This document shows positions 55,527-64,000 of a DNA stretch of 64,000 nucleotides, in pieces; the first letter of the stretch is position 1; each line of letters begins with the position of its first letter. A program made the translations under genes and the position numbers. The notes under the pieces are model-generated. The model was not told the origin of the DNA, searched no databases, and saw nothing but the letters and a program-made list of their open reading frames with translations. The stretch is from Pseudomonas frederiksbergensis (GTDB taxonomy: Bacteria; Pseudomonadota; Gammaproteobacteria; Pseudomonadales; Pseudomonadaceae), in NCBI RefSeq assembly GCF_001952935.1, contig NZ_CP018319.1:1973501-2037500 (forward strand), given 5' to 3'.

Positions 55527-58500
55527 GACGACACTCCTTCGGTTTGCGGGGCCGGTTTTTCAGCCTCCGGCTCAGCATCAAAGCGCTTGGGCGGCAACGG
55601 GGCGAAATAGCCCACCACCAACAGCAATACGCCAACGCCGATAAACGAGACGATCCGGGCGAGTCCGCCGCGGTTACTCAATTCGACAAAGAACAGTTTG
55701 GCCACCACCACACCAATCAGCGCTGCACCAATCAGCCAGACTTCGCGGCGATGACGCAAATGACCGCCGATCATCAGACTCAGGGCCATCAAGGTCCAGA
55801 CGATGGACAGGCCGGCCTGCACCAGCATGGATTCGAGCAATAAATCCAACTCGAACGGCACACCGCCCCAATGGTGAGCCGTGCGCATTACCAGCGCCGT
55901 GAAGAACACAAACAGCGAGGCGCCAGCGATCAGTTGCGTGGCGTGTTCGGCATAGTCCTTGCGGATCGCCAGTTGTGTCACGGCGCTGCGGGACCATGCG
56001 TAGACGCCGAACAGCGCAAACAGCAGACCCAACTCCAGCGGGTTGATCAGCGGCACGTACGGCAACGGTTCGGCGGTGCCATCGCTAACGATGTTCGCCA
56101 GCCAGAACCAGCCGAGCATCAGCAACGCCAGCGGTGCCGCCGCGTACACGCGGTATTCGCGCGAATAAGCCGACACCGGCCATGGCCAGGCACGAGGAGC
56201 CGCCGCGAGTACCAGATACAGGCTCGGCAGAATCGCCCAACCCAACCAACGCCAGGCGTTGTACTGCTCGGACAACAGCAACAGGCCGTAACGCAGCTCC
56301 AGGGCCAGCACACCGATCAACAGCCAGCAGCCGAGCACGTGCGCGGTACTGAGCGCGCGCGCCGGCAACATCGGCGCCAGACGCCGCAGGGAGATGAAGT
56401 GCACGACGAACACGGCCGCCCATACCAGCCAACCAACATTGGCCGCTGGGTGATAACGCGAGTGCCACGCAGCCAGCAACACCAAGCCGGACGCAGGCAT
56501 CAGCAAGGTGCAGAGCAAGCCCAGCGCCGACCATTTCAAACGCAACGCCAAGACTGTCCACAGAGCCACACTCGCTGCCGCAACCGCCAGCAACAACGTC
56601 GCTTGCAGATTCAACGGTACAAAGCGCAGCACCTCACTGACCCACGCCAATGCCCACCAACCCGCGCCCCACACCAGCAGCACTTCGGACAAACGCTGCA
56701 AGCTCAGCACATCGAAAGCCGAGGCATGATTGCCGAGCTGCAAGCGCCAGGCGCCCACCATCGCAGCCAAACCCAACACCAGCGGCGTCCAGAAACCGCT
56801 ATGAGCCAGAGGTTTCAATCCTTCGCTCGCCAACGGTCCAAGCAAATCCGGCCCGGCCAGCAGGAACGCCGCGCCACCGATCACTTGCAACAGCAAACCG
56901 AAGACAAAACTCACGCGCTGTTTGAGGTACAGGCTGAGCCAGATGATGAACAAACCGCTGGCCGCCCATACCGCACTCGCTGTTTGCCAAGGCAGGACGA
57001 ACAGCACCGCCAGATTGATCAACACCAGACCGGCCAGCAGCACCACCGACAAGCCGCGCAGCAAGCGCACGTCGCTTCGGACCATCTCATCGCGCGCCGC
57101 CAGCAACATGCCAGCGATCAGCGCCAGGCCGATCAACGACGCACTCAACAAACCGCTCCAACCCGCGTTGAATACAGCGCCGGACTCACCGCTCGAACCT
57201 TGCAGCCGCAGCAGGAACAACGCACCGCCGAGCAACTGCACGGCGAATGCGGTGAACAGGAAGGTGCGCGATTGCAGACGCAAGCCAACGAACAACGTCG
57301 CCAACCCCGCCAGTGCCCAACTGATCGCCGTGCCATGAGTGAAGAAAAACAACGGCGCCAGCAGATAAAGAAAGGTCAAACCGAGGCAGGCCAATACCGG
57401 CAGCCCTTTGCGTTCCCAGTCCGACGCCTGCTCGGGCAAGGCTTTGCGCAACTGGTAGAAACTGAACAACAACGCTACGCCGAGCATCAACGCGCCGAGC
57501 GGCGCACCCTCGAGCAGACTACTTTCGCCGATTCGCAATTCACCGAGGAAGGCAAGGGCCGAGCCCAGTTGCAGCAGCAAGGCAAAGGCTCGGGCCAGCG
57601 GTCGTTGCTGACGCAGGCCCAGCCAGAAGATGCCGGCGCCTTCGACGGCCCAGGCAGCAGCGGTCCAGCGCGCATCGAGCCCCAAGGGAATCGCCAGGCT
57701 GGCGAAGATCACCCCCAGCGCCAGGCAGGTTTCCGCCAGCAGCAACGCGCGTCCGCCCATCAGCAGCCGCGCCAGGCCCATGTAAATCATGCCCAACGCC
57801 AACGCGCTGAAGGCTGCGGCGAACTCCAGGTGCTGGACCAACGCGAATTGCAAGCCGAAGCCCACCAACGGAGGACCGAACAGCATCGTGCCGTCGACGT
57901 AATCGCCCTTGCGCGCCGACCAGTGCAGCAGCGCTTCACGGCTGTCGTCCTCTGGCGCATCGCTCATTTCCAGCAACTTGCGCCGGGCGAACAGCAGACC
58001 GATGGCCAGGTACATCAGGAAGAACACAATCAGGAACGGCTCAGTGCTCCACAACAATTCCGGCGTGTAGGAACGCAGGCCCCAGGCGAAACCGATGCCG
58101 AAGGTGCCGACGAAGCCGATCAGGTTGAGCAGCCGCCAGGCCTTGAACCAGGCGATGGCGAGGATGCCGGCGTTGAGCAAGGCGAAGTAACTGAACAGTG
58201 CGACATGATTGCCGGCACCGGTTGAGGTCAGGATCGGCGCAGCAAAACCGCCCAACGCCGCAGCGGCAGCCAGGCCCAAGGCATCCTGGGTGATGGCGAG
58301 AATCGCCGAGAACACCGTCACCGCGACCAGCAGACCCAACGCCGCCGTAGGATCGAGCAGCGGATGCAGGCGCATCGCAGCAAACACGGTCAGGTACAAC
58401 ACCGCGATCCCAGTGCCTTGCAGCATCAACGCGTAATGGTTGTTGCGCGTTCTAAGCCACCAGCCCAGCCCCAGAAGCCCCAATGCCGCCGCCGCAACAC

Positions 58501-59095
58501 CGGCATAACGCAACTCGATCGGCACCACCATGCCTTCGGTGGCGTAACGCAACAGGAAGGCCAGGCCGAGAAACAACAGCACCACACCGACCCGCAGCAC
58601 CGTGTTGCCGCCGAACAGCCAGTTGCGGGCGCCACTGATGGCGCGATCGATGAAGTTCGGCCCACGCGGGATGGCGGGTTGTTGCGGCTCGCGGGCGACC
58701 GGCTGGGGTTTCCAGGCATCGACGGGCACTGGACGGCTCGCTTCGGCGGCGGCCACGGTGACCGGTTCGAGTTCGGGGGGGAGTTCCCAGATCAGCTCCG
58801 GGGCTTCGACAGGAATTTCGTCGAGCGTGAATTCAGGAGACGGCTCGGGCTCGTGGGTTTCCGGCGTCTTGACGCCCGACACTTCCAGCAATGACAGTCG
58901 TTGCTGCAGCGCATTCAACGCGATCTGAGCCTGATCAAGCAGCTTACGTTGCTCGGCGGCCTGTGAATCCAGGCGGCCAATGCGAATGGCCTGGCCAATA
59001 CCCAACCCGAGCAGCGCGCCCAGCAGCGCATCGCTGAACGACTCGTCGAGTACCCAGCCCAGCACCAGCCCAATCAGCATGAACATCCATTGCAT
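55523..59095 (-). CDS. DUF2339 family large polytopic membrane protein
   Basis: A 1190-residue protein. An N-terminal helix (MFMLIGLVLGWVLDE) and glycine-rich helix precede a coiled coil (about 48-72), then a Pro/Glu-rich acidic linker (about 75-130). From about residue 160 to 1165 there are some 25 or more hydrophobic helices with short loops. The protein ends in an acidic, Pro-rich tail. No catalytic motif is apparent. DUF2339 proteins are widespread but uncharacterised; the constant partner is the DUF3999 gene, which overlaps its end. The size and many-helix layout recall envelope polymer or sugar-transport machinery, but this is inference. Confidence 0.88.
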   Translation of the reverse strand: MQWMFMLIGLVLGWVLDESFSDALLGALLGLGIGQAIRIGRLDSQAAEQRKLLDQAQIALNALQQRLSLLEVSGVKTPETHEPEPSPEFTLDEIPVEAPELIWELPPELEPVTVAAAEASRPVPVDAWKPQPVAREPQQPAIPRGPNFIDRAISGARNWLFGGNTVLRVGVVLLFLGLAFLLRYATEGMVVPIELRYAGVAAAALGLLGLGWWLRTRNNHYALMLQGTGIAVLYLTVFAAMRLHPLLDPTAALGLLVAVTVFSAILAITQDALGLAAAAALGGFAAPILTSTGAGNHVALFSYFALLNAGILAIAWFKAWRLLNLIGFVGTFGIGFAWGLRSYTPELLWSTEPFLIVFFLMYLAIGLLFARRKLLEMSDAPEDDSREALLHWSARKGDYVDGTMLFGPPLVGFGLQFALVQHLEFAAAFSALALGMIYMGLARLLMGGRALLLAETCLALGVIFASLAIPLGLDARWTAAAWAVEGAGIFWLGLRQQRPLARAFALLLQLGSALAFLGELRIGESSLLEGAPLGALMLGVALLFSFYQLRKALPEQASDWERKGLPVLACLGLTFLYLLAPLFFFTHGTAISWALAGLATLFVGLRLQSRTFLFTAFAVQLLGGALFLLRLQGSSGESGAVFNAGWSGLLSASLIGLALIAGMLLAARDEMVRSDVRLLRGLSVVLLAGLVLINLAVLFVLPWQTASAVWAASGLFIIWLSLYLKQRVSFVFGLLLQVIGGAAFLLAGPDLLGPLASEGLKPLAHSGFWTPLVLGLAAMVGAWRLQLGNHASAFDVLSLQRLSEVLLVWGAGWWALAWVSEVLRFVPLNLQATLLLAVAAASVALWTVLALRLKWSALGLLCTLLMPASGLVLLAAWHSRYHPAANVGWLVWAAVFVVHFISLRRLAPMLPARALSTAHVLGCWLLIGVLALELRYGLLLLSEQYNAWRWLGWAILPSLYLVLAAAPRAWPWPVSAYSREYRVYAAAPLALLMLGWFWLANIVSDGTAEPLPYVPLINPLELGLLFALFGVYAWSRSAVTQLAIRKDYAEHATQLIAGASLFVFFTALVMRTAHHWGGVPFELDLLLESMLVQAGLSIVWTLMALSLMIGGHLRHRREVWLIGAALIGVVVAKLFFVELSNRGGLARIVSFIGVGVLLLVVGYFAPLPPKRFDAEPEAEKPAPQTEGVSS

Positions 59096-59219
59096 GGTCG
59101 ATATCCCTAAGCGGCCCCGCTGCGGGGCGAATCCGGGCGATACAGCGTCTGGTTCAGTCTAGTGACCAGTCACCCGGAATCCAGTGTGAGAGCAGATTGC
59201 ATCTGCACCACAAATCCAA

Positions 59220-59309
59220 TGTGGGAGCGGGCTTGCTCGCGAAAGCGGCAGGTCAGTCAACATGAATGCTGAATGATCAACCGCTTTCGCGAGCAAGCCC
59301 GCTCCCACA
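59220..59309. repeat. Family A inverted REP pair
   Basis: TGTGGGAGCGGGCTTGCTCG and its inverted copy with extended pairing (CGAAAGCGG/CCGCTTTCG). It lies between glgP and the DUF2339 promoter; the rest of the 289-base gap has no visible gene. Confidence 0.9.
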
Positions 59310-59384
59310 AGGGGTCAAGTTGGCGCTTAGTATATCGATCAGGCCCAACAACCGTCGGGCCTTGCTCGCAATTATTGCTAAAAG

Positions 59385-61835
59385 TTACTCCAAAGCTTTC
59401 CAGATATCGGTGGCGTACTCGCGAATGGTCCGGTCGGACGAGAACCAGCCCATCCTGGAGGTATTCAATACCGCCGAACGCCACCATTCCTTCGAATCGT
59501 GCCAATGGGCTTCTACCCGCATCTGCGCTTCCCAGTAAGAGTCGAAATCGGCGCAGACCAGGAAGCGATCGTAGTCGATCAGCGAATCGATCAATCCTGT
59601 GTAACGGGAAGGATCATCCGGCGAGAACACCCCGCCGCGTATCGCTTGCAGCACGTCATTGAGCCGGTGGGAGGCCGCAATATCCGGCGTCGCGTTGAAC
59701 TCATGGTTCTGCTTGCGCGCTTCAACCTGCTGGGCGCTGAGGCCGAAGATGAACATGTGTTCGACGCCGATGCGTTCGCACATTTCCACGTTCGCCCCGT
59801 CCAGGGTGCCGATGGTCAGCGCGCCGTTGAGGCCGAATTTCATGTTGCTGGTGCCCGAAGCCTCGAAGCCTGCGGTGGAAATCTGCTCCGACAAATCCGC
59901 GGCCGGGATGATGCTTTCCGCCAGACTGACGTTGTAGTTGGGCAAGAACACCACTTTGAGCAAACCGCGCACGGTCGGGTCGTTGTTCACCACCCGGGCG
60001 ATGTCGTTGGTCAATTTGATGATCAGCTTGGCCTGGTGATAACTGGCCGCCGCCTTGCCGGCGAAGATCTTCACCCGGGGCACCCAATCGACTTCCGGTT
60101 CGGCGCGAATCGCCTGATACAGCGCGACGGTGTGCAAAAGGTTCAGCAACTGACGTTTGTATTCGTGGATCCGTTTGACTTGCACGTCGAACATCGCGGC
60201 CGGGTTGACCGCAACGCCAAGTCGCTCATGAATGATGTACGCCAGGGCTTTCTTGCTGTGCAGGCGCTGCTCGGCGAAGGCCTTGCGGAACGCGGCTTTC
60301 TCGGCGAAGGGTTCCAGGCCGAGCAAGCGCTCTTCGGCGTTGTCCAGCAGATCCGGGCCGAGGGCGTCGACCATCATCGAGGTCAGCTCAGGGTTGGCCT
60401 GGTAAAGCCAGCGGCGGAAGGTGATGCCGTTGGTCTTGTTGTTGATCCGGTCCGGGTAGAGCTTGTGCAGTTCGGAAAATACCGTTTTGCGCATCAGCTG
60501 CGTGTGCAGCCCGGACACGCCGTTGACGCTGTGGGAACCAAGGAACGCCAGGTTGCCCATGCGCACACGGCGGCCGTTGTCTTCTTCGATCAGCGACACC
60601 GCGCGCAGCACCTCGAAGTCATGGATGCCCTTGGCCCGCAGCGAATCGATGTGCTGGGCGTTGATCAAATAAATGATCTGCATGTGCCGTGGCAGCATCC
60701 GCTCCATCAAACCGACCGGCCAGGTTTCCAGCGCTTCCGGCAGCAGCGTGTGGTTGGTGTAGGACAGCGTGTCGACGGTGACCTGCCATGCCGCATCCCA
60801 CGCGACGTCATAGACATCGACCAGTTGCCGCATCAGTTCGGCCACGGCAATCGAGGGGTGGGTGTCGTTGAGCTGGATCGCGGCATGATCGCCCAGGGTC
60901 AGGACCGAGGTGTGCATATTGCGATGGCGGCGCAGCAAGTCCTGCAAGGACGCGGCGACGAAGAAATACTCCTGGCGCAGGCGCAGTTCCTGGCCGGCTT
61001 CGGTGCTGTCCGCCGGGTAGAGCACCCGGGAAATACTTTCGGCCCGGGCGACTTCTGCCACGGCGCCCAAGTGGTCGCCGGCGTTGAAGCGCTCCAGGTG
61101 CAAATCTTCCATGGCCCGGGCGCGCCACAGGCGCAACGTGTTGACGCTCGCTCCGCGCCAGCCGACGACCGGCGTGTCATACGCAATCGCGCGAACGGTT
61201 TCCGCTGGCGTCCAGACTTGCTTGGACTTGCCGGCTTCGTCGGTGACGGTTTCGACACTGCCGCCGAAACCGATCGGGTAAACGACCTCTGGCCGCTCGA
61301 ACTCCCAAGGGTTACCGAAATCCAGCCAGTGTTCGGTCTGTTCCTGTTGCCAACCGTCGACGATGGCCTGGCGGAACAAACCGTGTTCGTAACGAATGCC
61401 GTAACCGTGGCCGGCAATACCGAGGGTCGACATGCTTTCCATGAAGCACGCGGCCAGACGACCGAGGCCGCCGTTGCCCAACGCTGCGTCGGGCTCCAGC
61501 AGACGGATGCGCTCAAGGTCGACGCCGAGTTCAGTCAGGGCCTCGCGGGCGACGTCCAGCAAGCCAAGGTTGCTCAGGCTGTCGTAGAGCAGACGGCCGA
61601 TCAGGAATTCGAGGGAAAGGTAATAAACCCGCTTTTGACCTTTGCGGTAAATCTGTCGGGTGTGATCCATCCAGTGCTCGACCATGTGATCGCGCGCCGC
61701 CAGGGCAATGGCTTCGAACCAGTCGTGGTCGAAGGCGTGATCCGGGTCTTTGCCCACCGCGTAGGTGAGTTTGGTCAAGACGGCGTCGCGAAATGCGGCC
61801 ACCTCTGCTTCGCGAACAAGTGGTTCTTGAGTCAT
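59385..61835 (-). CDS. glgP: Glycogen/alpha-glucan phosphorylase
   Basis: PLP-dependent enzyme that releases glucose 1-phosphate from glycogen or maltodextrins. The 816-residue protein has the N-terminal segments YYLSLEFLIGRLLYDSL and DAALGNGGLGRLAACF. The PLP-lysine region is EASGTSNMKFGLNGALTIGT, followed by LDGANVEM. GITFRRWLYQANPEL and VKRIHEYKRQLLN are also typical. Length is normal. It stands alone rather than in a glg cluster. Divergent from the cysteine-cluster gene across a 254-base region with no further gene. Confidence 0.97.
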   Translation of the reverse strand: MTQEPLVREAEVAAFRDAVLTKLTYAVGKDPDHAFDHDWFEAIALAARDHMVEHWMDHTRQIYRKGQKRVYYLSLEFLIGRLLYDSLSNLGLLDVAREALTELGVDLERIRLLEPDAALGNGGLGRLAACFMESMSTLGIAGHGYGIRYEHGLFRQAIVDGWQQEQTEHWLDFGNPWEFERPEVVYPIGFGGSVETVTDEAGKSKQVWTPAETVRAIAYDTPVVGWRGASVNTLRLWRARAMEDLHLERFNAGDHLGAVAEVARAESISRVLYPADSTEAGQELRLRQEYFFVAASLQDLLRRHRNMHTSVLTLGDHAAIQLNDTHPSIAVAELMRQLVDVYDVAWDAAWQVTVDTLSYTNHTLLPEALETWPVGLMERMLPRHMQIIYLINAQHIDSLRAKGIHDFEVLRAVSLIEEDNGRRVRMGNLAFLGSHSVNGVSGLHTQLMRKTVFSELHKLYPDRINNKTNGITFRRWLYQANPELTSMMVDALGPDLLDNAEERLLGLEPFAEKAAFRKAFAEQRLHSKKALAYIIHERLGVAVNPAAMFDVQVKRIHEYKRQLLNLLHTVALYQAIRAEPEVDWVPRVKIFAGKAAASYHQAKLIIKLTNDIARVVNNDPTVRGLLKVVFLPNYNVSLAESIIPAADLSEQISTAGFEASGTSNMKFGLNGALTIGTLDGANVEMCERIGVEHMFIFGLSAQQVEARKQNHEFNATPDIAASHRLNDVLQAIRGGVFSPDDPSRYTGLIDSLIDYDRFLVCADFDSYWEAQMRVEAHWHDSKEWWRSAVLNTSRMGWFSSDRTIREYATDIWKALE

Positions 61836-62089
61836 TGATAGGACCTCGAGCGAGCGTGGAGTTGTTGAGCCTAGACGGTCTGACAGGCCGTTGGAACTCT
61901 GGTTCGGCAGTTTTTCCCGTTAGTGTGAGATAGATCGACATTACCTTGCCGCGCACCGGAAAGAATGCAGGGGCCGTGCCGGGTTACAGGTGTTATCGGG
62001 CGAAATACGAAAAAATCTGGCGAAAGGTTGTTCAAAAATCCACCAGTCCCGGTATGATCGCGCGCCCTGATGCACGCTGGTAACAACCG

Positions 62090-62533
62090 ATGATGAAGTC
62101 CAACCTGATCGCCGCCGCGGAGATCGATCGCCTCGATACCTGGGCCAAGTACTCCGCCCCGATGTGTGGTTCGTGTGTTTCCAGCTGCTGCACCCTGCCG
62201 GTCGAGGTCAAGATCAAGGATCTGATCCGTATCGGCATCGTCGATGAATTCGAGCGAGGCGAGCCGCCGAAGAACATCGCCAAGCGTCTGCAGAAGGAAG
62301 GGATCGTCGAGCGTTACAACCAGAAGTCCGAGATCTTCACCCTTCAGCGCATGAGCAATAACGATTGCCTGTACCTGGATCGTAAGAGCCGTCTGTGCAC
62401 TATTTATGAAAAGCGCCCGGATACTTGCCGCAACCACCCGAAAATCGGGCCGCGGCCGGGGTATTGCGCGTATAAACCCAAAGAAGTGGCGCGCGAGACC
62501 AGCGAGAGCCGCCGCACCCTCGAAAAGTTTTAA
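62090..62533 (+). CDS. YkgJ-family cysteine cluster protein
   Basis: A 147-residue protein with the zinc/iron-chelating cysteine cluster of the UPF0153 (YkgJ) family: MCGSCVSSCC near residues 25-34, CLYLDRKSRLCTIYEKRPDTC near 93-113, and a final cysteine in GPRPGYC. Eight cysteines in this spacing fit a metal cluster; the metal and role are unproven. The start could be ATG 62090 or 62093. It is divergent from glgP. Confidence 0.9.
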   Translation: MMKSNLIAAAEIDRLDTWAKYSAPMCGSCVSSCCTLPVEVKIKDLIRIGIVDEFERGEPPKNIAKRLQKEGIVERYNQKSEIFTLQRMSNNDCLYLDRKSRLCTIYEKRPDTCRNHPKIGPRPGYCAYKPKEVARETSESRRTLEKF

Positions 62534-62542
62534 ACCAACCCT

Positions 62543-62649
62543 GATCGTTCCCACGCTCCGCGTGGGAATGCCTCAACGGACGCTCCGCGTCCGCTTTAGG
62601 GACGCGGAGCGTCCCGGGCTGCATTCCCACGCAGAGCGTGGGAACGATC
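62543..62649. repeat. Family C inverted repeat
   Basis: GATCGTTCCCACGCTCCGCG ... GAGCGTGGGAACGATC, just after the cysteine-cluster gene and next to the typA terminator. Confidence 0.9.
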
Positions 62650-62667
62650 TTCAAACCCCAGACAAAC

Positions 62668-62706
62668 AAAAACGCCCCCGACCTTGCGGTCGGGGGCGTT
62701 TTTTTA
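62668..62706. terminator. Bidirectional intrinsic terminator
   Basis: AAAAACGCCCCCGACC-TTGC-GGTCGGGGGCGTTTTTTT: a perfect 11-base-pair G/C stem with T runs on both strands. It serves typA on the minus strand and probably the cysteine-cluster gene on the plus strand. Confidence 0.92.
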
Positions 62707-62726
62707 GCAGCTAACTAAGTCGAAAC

Positions 62727-64000
62727 TCAGTTACCGGCTTTCTTGGCAGCGCGGGTACGCTCGCTTTCGCCCAGGATCTTCTTACGAAGACGGATGGACT
62801 TAGGAGTGACTTCGCACAGTTCGTCTTCTTGCACGAACTCAAGAGCTTGTTCCAGGGTGAAACGGATAGGCGGAACCAGAGCGATGGTTTCGTCTTTACC
62901 CGAGGCACGCATGTTGTCGAGCTTCTTGCCTTTGGTTGGGTTAACGCCCAGGTCGTTGTCGCGGCTGTTGATGCCGACGATTTGACCTTCGTACACGTCT
63001 TCACCGTGACCCAGGAACAGTTTGCCGCGAGCTTGCAGGGTTTCCAGCGAGTAAGTCAGAGCCTTACCGGTAGCAACCGAAACCAGCACGCCGTTCTGAC
63101 GGCCGGACATGTCGCCGGACTTCATCACGTCGTAACGGTCGAAGATCGAGGTCAGGATGCCTGCACCGGAGGTCAGGGTCAGGAACTCGTTACGGAAACC
63201 GATCAAGCCACGAGCCGGGATGTTGTACTCAAGGCGCACACGGCCCTTGCCATCCGGAACCATGTTGGTCAGGTCGCCCTTACGGATACCGATCTGTTCC
63301 ATGATCGAACCTTGCGATTCTTCCGGCAGGTCGATGGTCACGTTTTCGTACGGTTCGTGCTTGACGCCGTCAACCATGCGGATGATCACTTCCGGACGAC
63401 CAACACCCATTTCGAAGCCTTCGCGACGCATGGTTTCGATCAGTACCGAGAGGTGCAGCTCACCACGGCCGGAGACTTTGAACTTGTCGGCGGTGTCGCC
63501 TTCTTCAACGCGCAGGGCAACGTTGTAGAGCAGTTCCTTGTCCAGACGTTCCTTGATGTTACGGCTGGTGACGAACTTGCCTTCTTTACCGCAGAAAGGC
63601 GAGTCGTTTACCTGGAAGGTCATGGAAACGGTTGGTTCGTCAACGGTCAGCGGCTTCATCGCTTCGACGTTCAGTGGGTCGCACAGAGTGTCGGAGATGA
63701 ACAGCTGGTCGAAGCCGCTGATGCAGACGATGTCGCCGGCAGCTGCTTCTTCAACGTCGATACGGTGCAGACCGTGGTGACCCATCAGCTTCAGGATACG
63801 ACCGGTACGCTTCTTGCCGTCGGCGTCGATAGCGACAACCGGAGTGTTCGGCTTGATGCGACCACGAGCGATACGGCCAACGCCGATAACACCCAGGAAG
63901 CTGTTGTAGTCCAGAGCGGAGATTTGCATCTGGAACGGACCTTCACGGTCGACTTTCGGCGCAGGTACGTTGTCGACGATCGACTGGTACAGCGGGGTCA
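62727..64000 (-). CDS. typA: Translational GTPase TypA/BipA (C-terminal part, cut by window end)
   Basis: The last 424 codons of the ribosome-associated GTPase TypA/BipA, which aids ribosome assembly and stress adaptation. The frame runs past base 64000: upstream of the first internal Met are codons for [20 protein letters not shown], so the gene is not complete here. Seen are the beta-barrel domain II ([19 protein letters not shown]), the EF-G-like domains III and V ([20 protein letters not shown]), and the BipA-specific C-terminal domain ([20 protein letters not shown]). The G domain is outside the window. A hairpin terminator follows. Confidence 0.97.
   Translation of the reverse strand, partial: TPLYQSIVDNVPAPKVDREGPFQMQISALDYNSFLGVIGVGRIARGRIKPNTPVVAIDADGKKRTGRILKLMGHHGLHRIDVEEAAAGDIVCISGFDQLFISDTLCDPLNVEAMKPLTVDEPTVSMTFQVNDSPFCGKEGKFVTSRNIKERLDKELLYNVALRVEEGDTADKFKVSGRGELHLSVLIETMRREGFEMGVGRPEVIIRMVDGVKHEPYENVTIDLPEESQGSIMEQIGIRKGDLTNMVPDGKGRVRLEYNIPARGLIGFRNEFLTLTSGAGILTSIFDRYDVMKSGDMSGRQNGVLVSVATGKALTYSLETLQARGKLFLGHGEDVYEGQIVGINSRDNDLGVNPTKGKKLDNMRASGKDETIALVPPIRFTLEQALEFVQEDELCEVTPKSIRLRKKILGESERTRAAKKAGN

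Noticed and set aside
55871..58225. 784-codon open frame on the plus strand inside DUF2339
   Set aside because: Composition is dominated by Gln, Arg and His, as expected from the complement of a Leu/Ala-rich membrane protein; no domain or ribosome site is seen.
59499..61838. 779-codon open frame antisense to glgP
   Set aside because: Complement of a certain gene with matching codon periodicity; no family resemblance.

Overview
The window is a stretch of core chromosome from a fluorescent pseudomonad, most likely the Pseudomonas fluorescens group. The evidence is GC-rich codon use, Pseudomonas gene orders (priA-rpmE, argS-SPOR-hslVU, phaC1ZC2D/phaIF, ubiE-ubiJ-ubiB-hisI-hisE-tatABC, the hut locus) and abundant REP-type palindromes of the kinds common in that group. 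No phage, plasmid, insertion sequence, CRISPR array, tRNA or rRNA was found. It is dense housekeeping and catabolic sequence with 53 protein genes (two cut by the window edges).

Layout. 1-3.8 kb: start of a malic enzyme gene, a secreted thermonuclease-like protein, L31 and PriA. 4-9.4 kb: argS, a SPOR-domain membrane protein, and the HslVU protease behind a clear heat-shock (sigma-32) promoter, then a DUF971 protein. 9.4-16.7 kb: the complete medium-chain-length polyhydroxyalkanoate (PHA) system, with two synthases around a depolymerase, the regulator PhaD, and convergent phasins PhaF/PhaI plus a small PHA-system protein. 16.9-23 kb: a tightly packed run of ubiquinone genes (ubiE, ubiJ, ubiB), histidine biosynthesis genes (hisI, hisE), the Tat secretion translocase and rsmE. 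23-25.5 kb: a chemoreceptor, then a repeat-rich gap holding a probable remnant of an ABC ATPase. 25.5-30 kb: opgG-opgH for osmoregulated periplasmic glucans. 30.2-33.9 kb: dtd, proline iminopeptidase, an esterase and an orphan choline/betaine binding protein.

34-49 kb is a full histidine-utilisation (hut) locus: a long minus-strand operon hutU-(NCS1 transporter)-hutX-hutW-hutV-hutH paralog-hutH-hutI-hutG, a hutC-hutD pair, and divergent hutF. Imported histidine is deaminated (HutH), hydrated (HutU), opened (HutI) and taken to glutamate by HutF plus HutG. HutC-type operators sit at the hutU and hutF promoters; the hutU promoter also has a sigma-54 -24/-12 element and an upstream NtrC-like dyad. 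The HutH paralog lacks the Ala-Ser-Gly that makes the catalytic MIO group, which is the most striking protein observation here.

49-64 kb: a lipocalin, a small lipoprotein, a PctA-like amino-acid chemoreceptor, a DUF924 protein, fructose-bisphosphatase, a DUF3999/DUF2339 membrane pair, glycogen phosphorylase, a cysteine-cluster protein and the 3' part of typA/bipA.

Three families of inverted repeats punctuate intergenic gaps: A (core GTGGGAGCGRGCYTGCTCGCG), B (core GTGGCGAGGGRGCTTGCYCCCG) and C (ends GATCGTTCCCACGC). No transposase-like gene that could mobilise them lies in the window. Functions are inferred from recognised families and motifs; no database search was possible.
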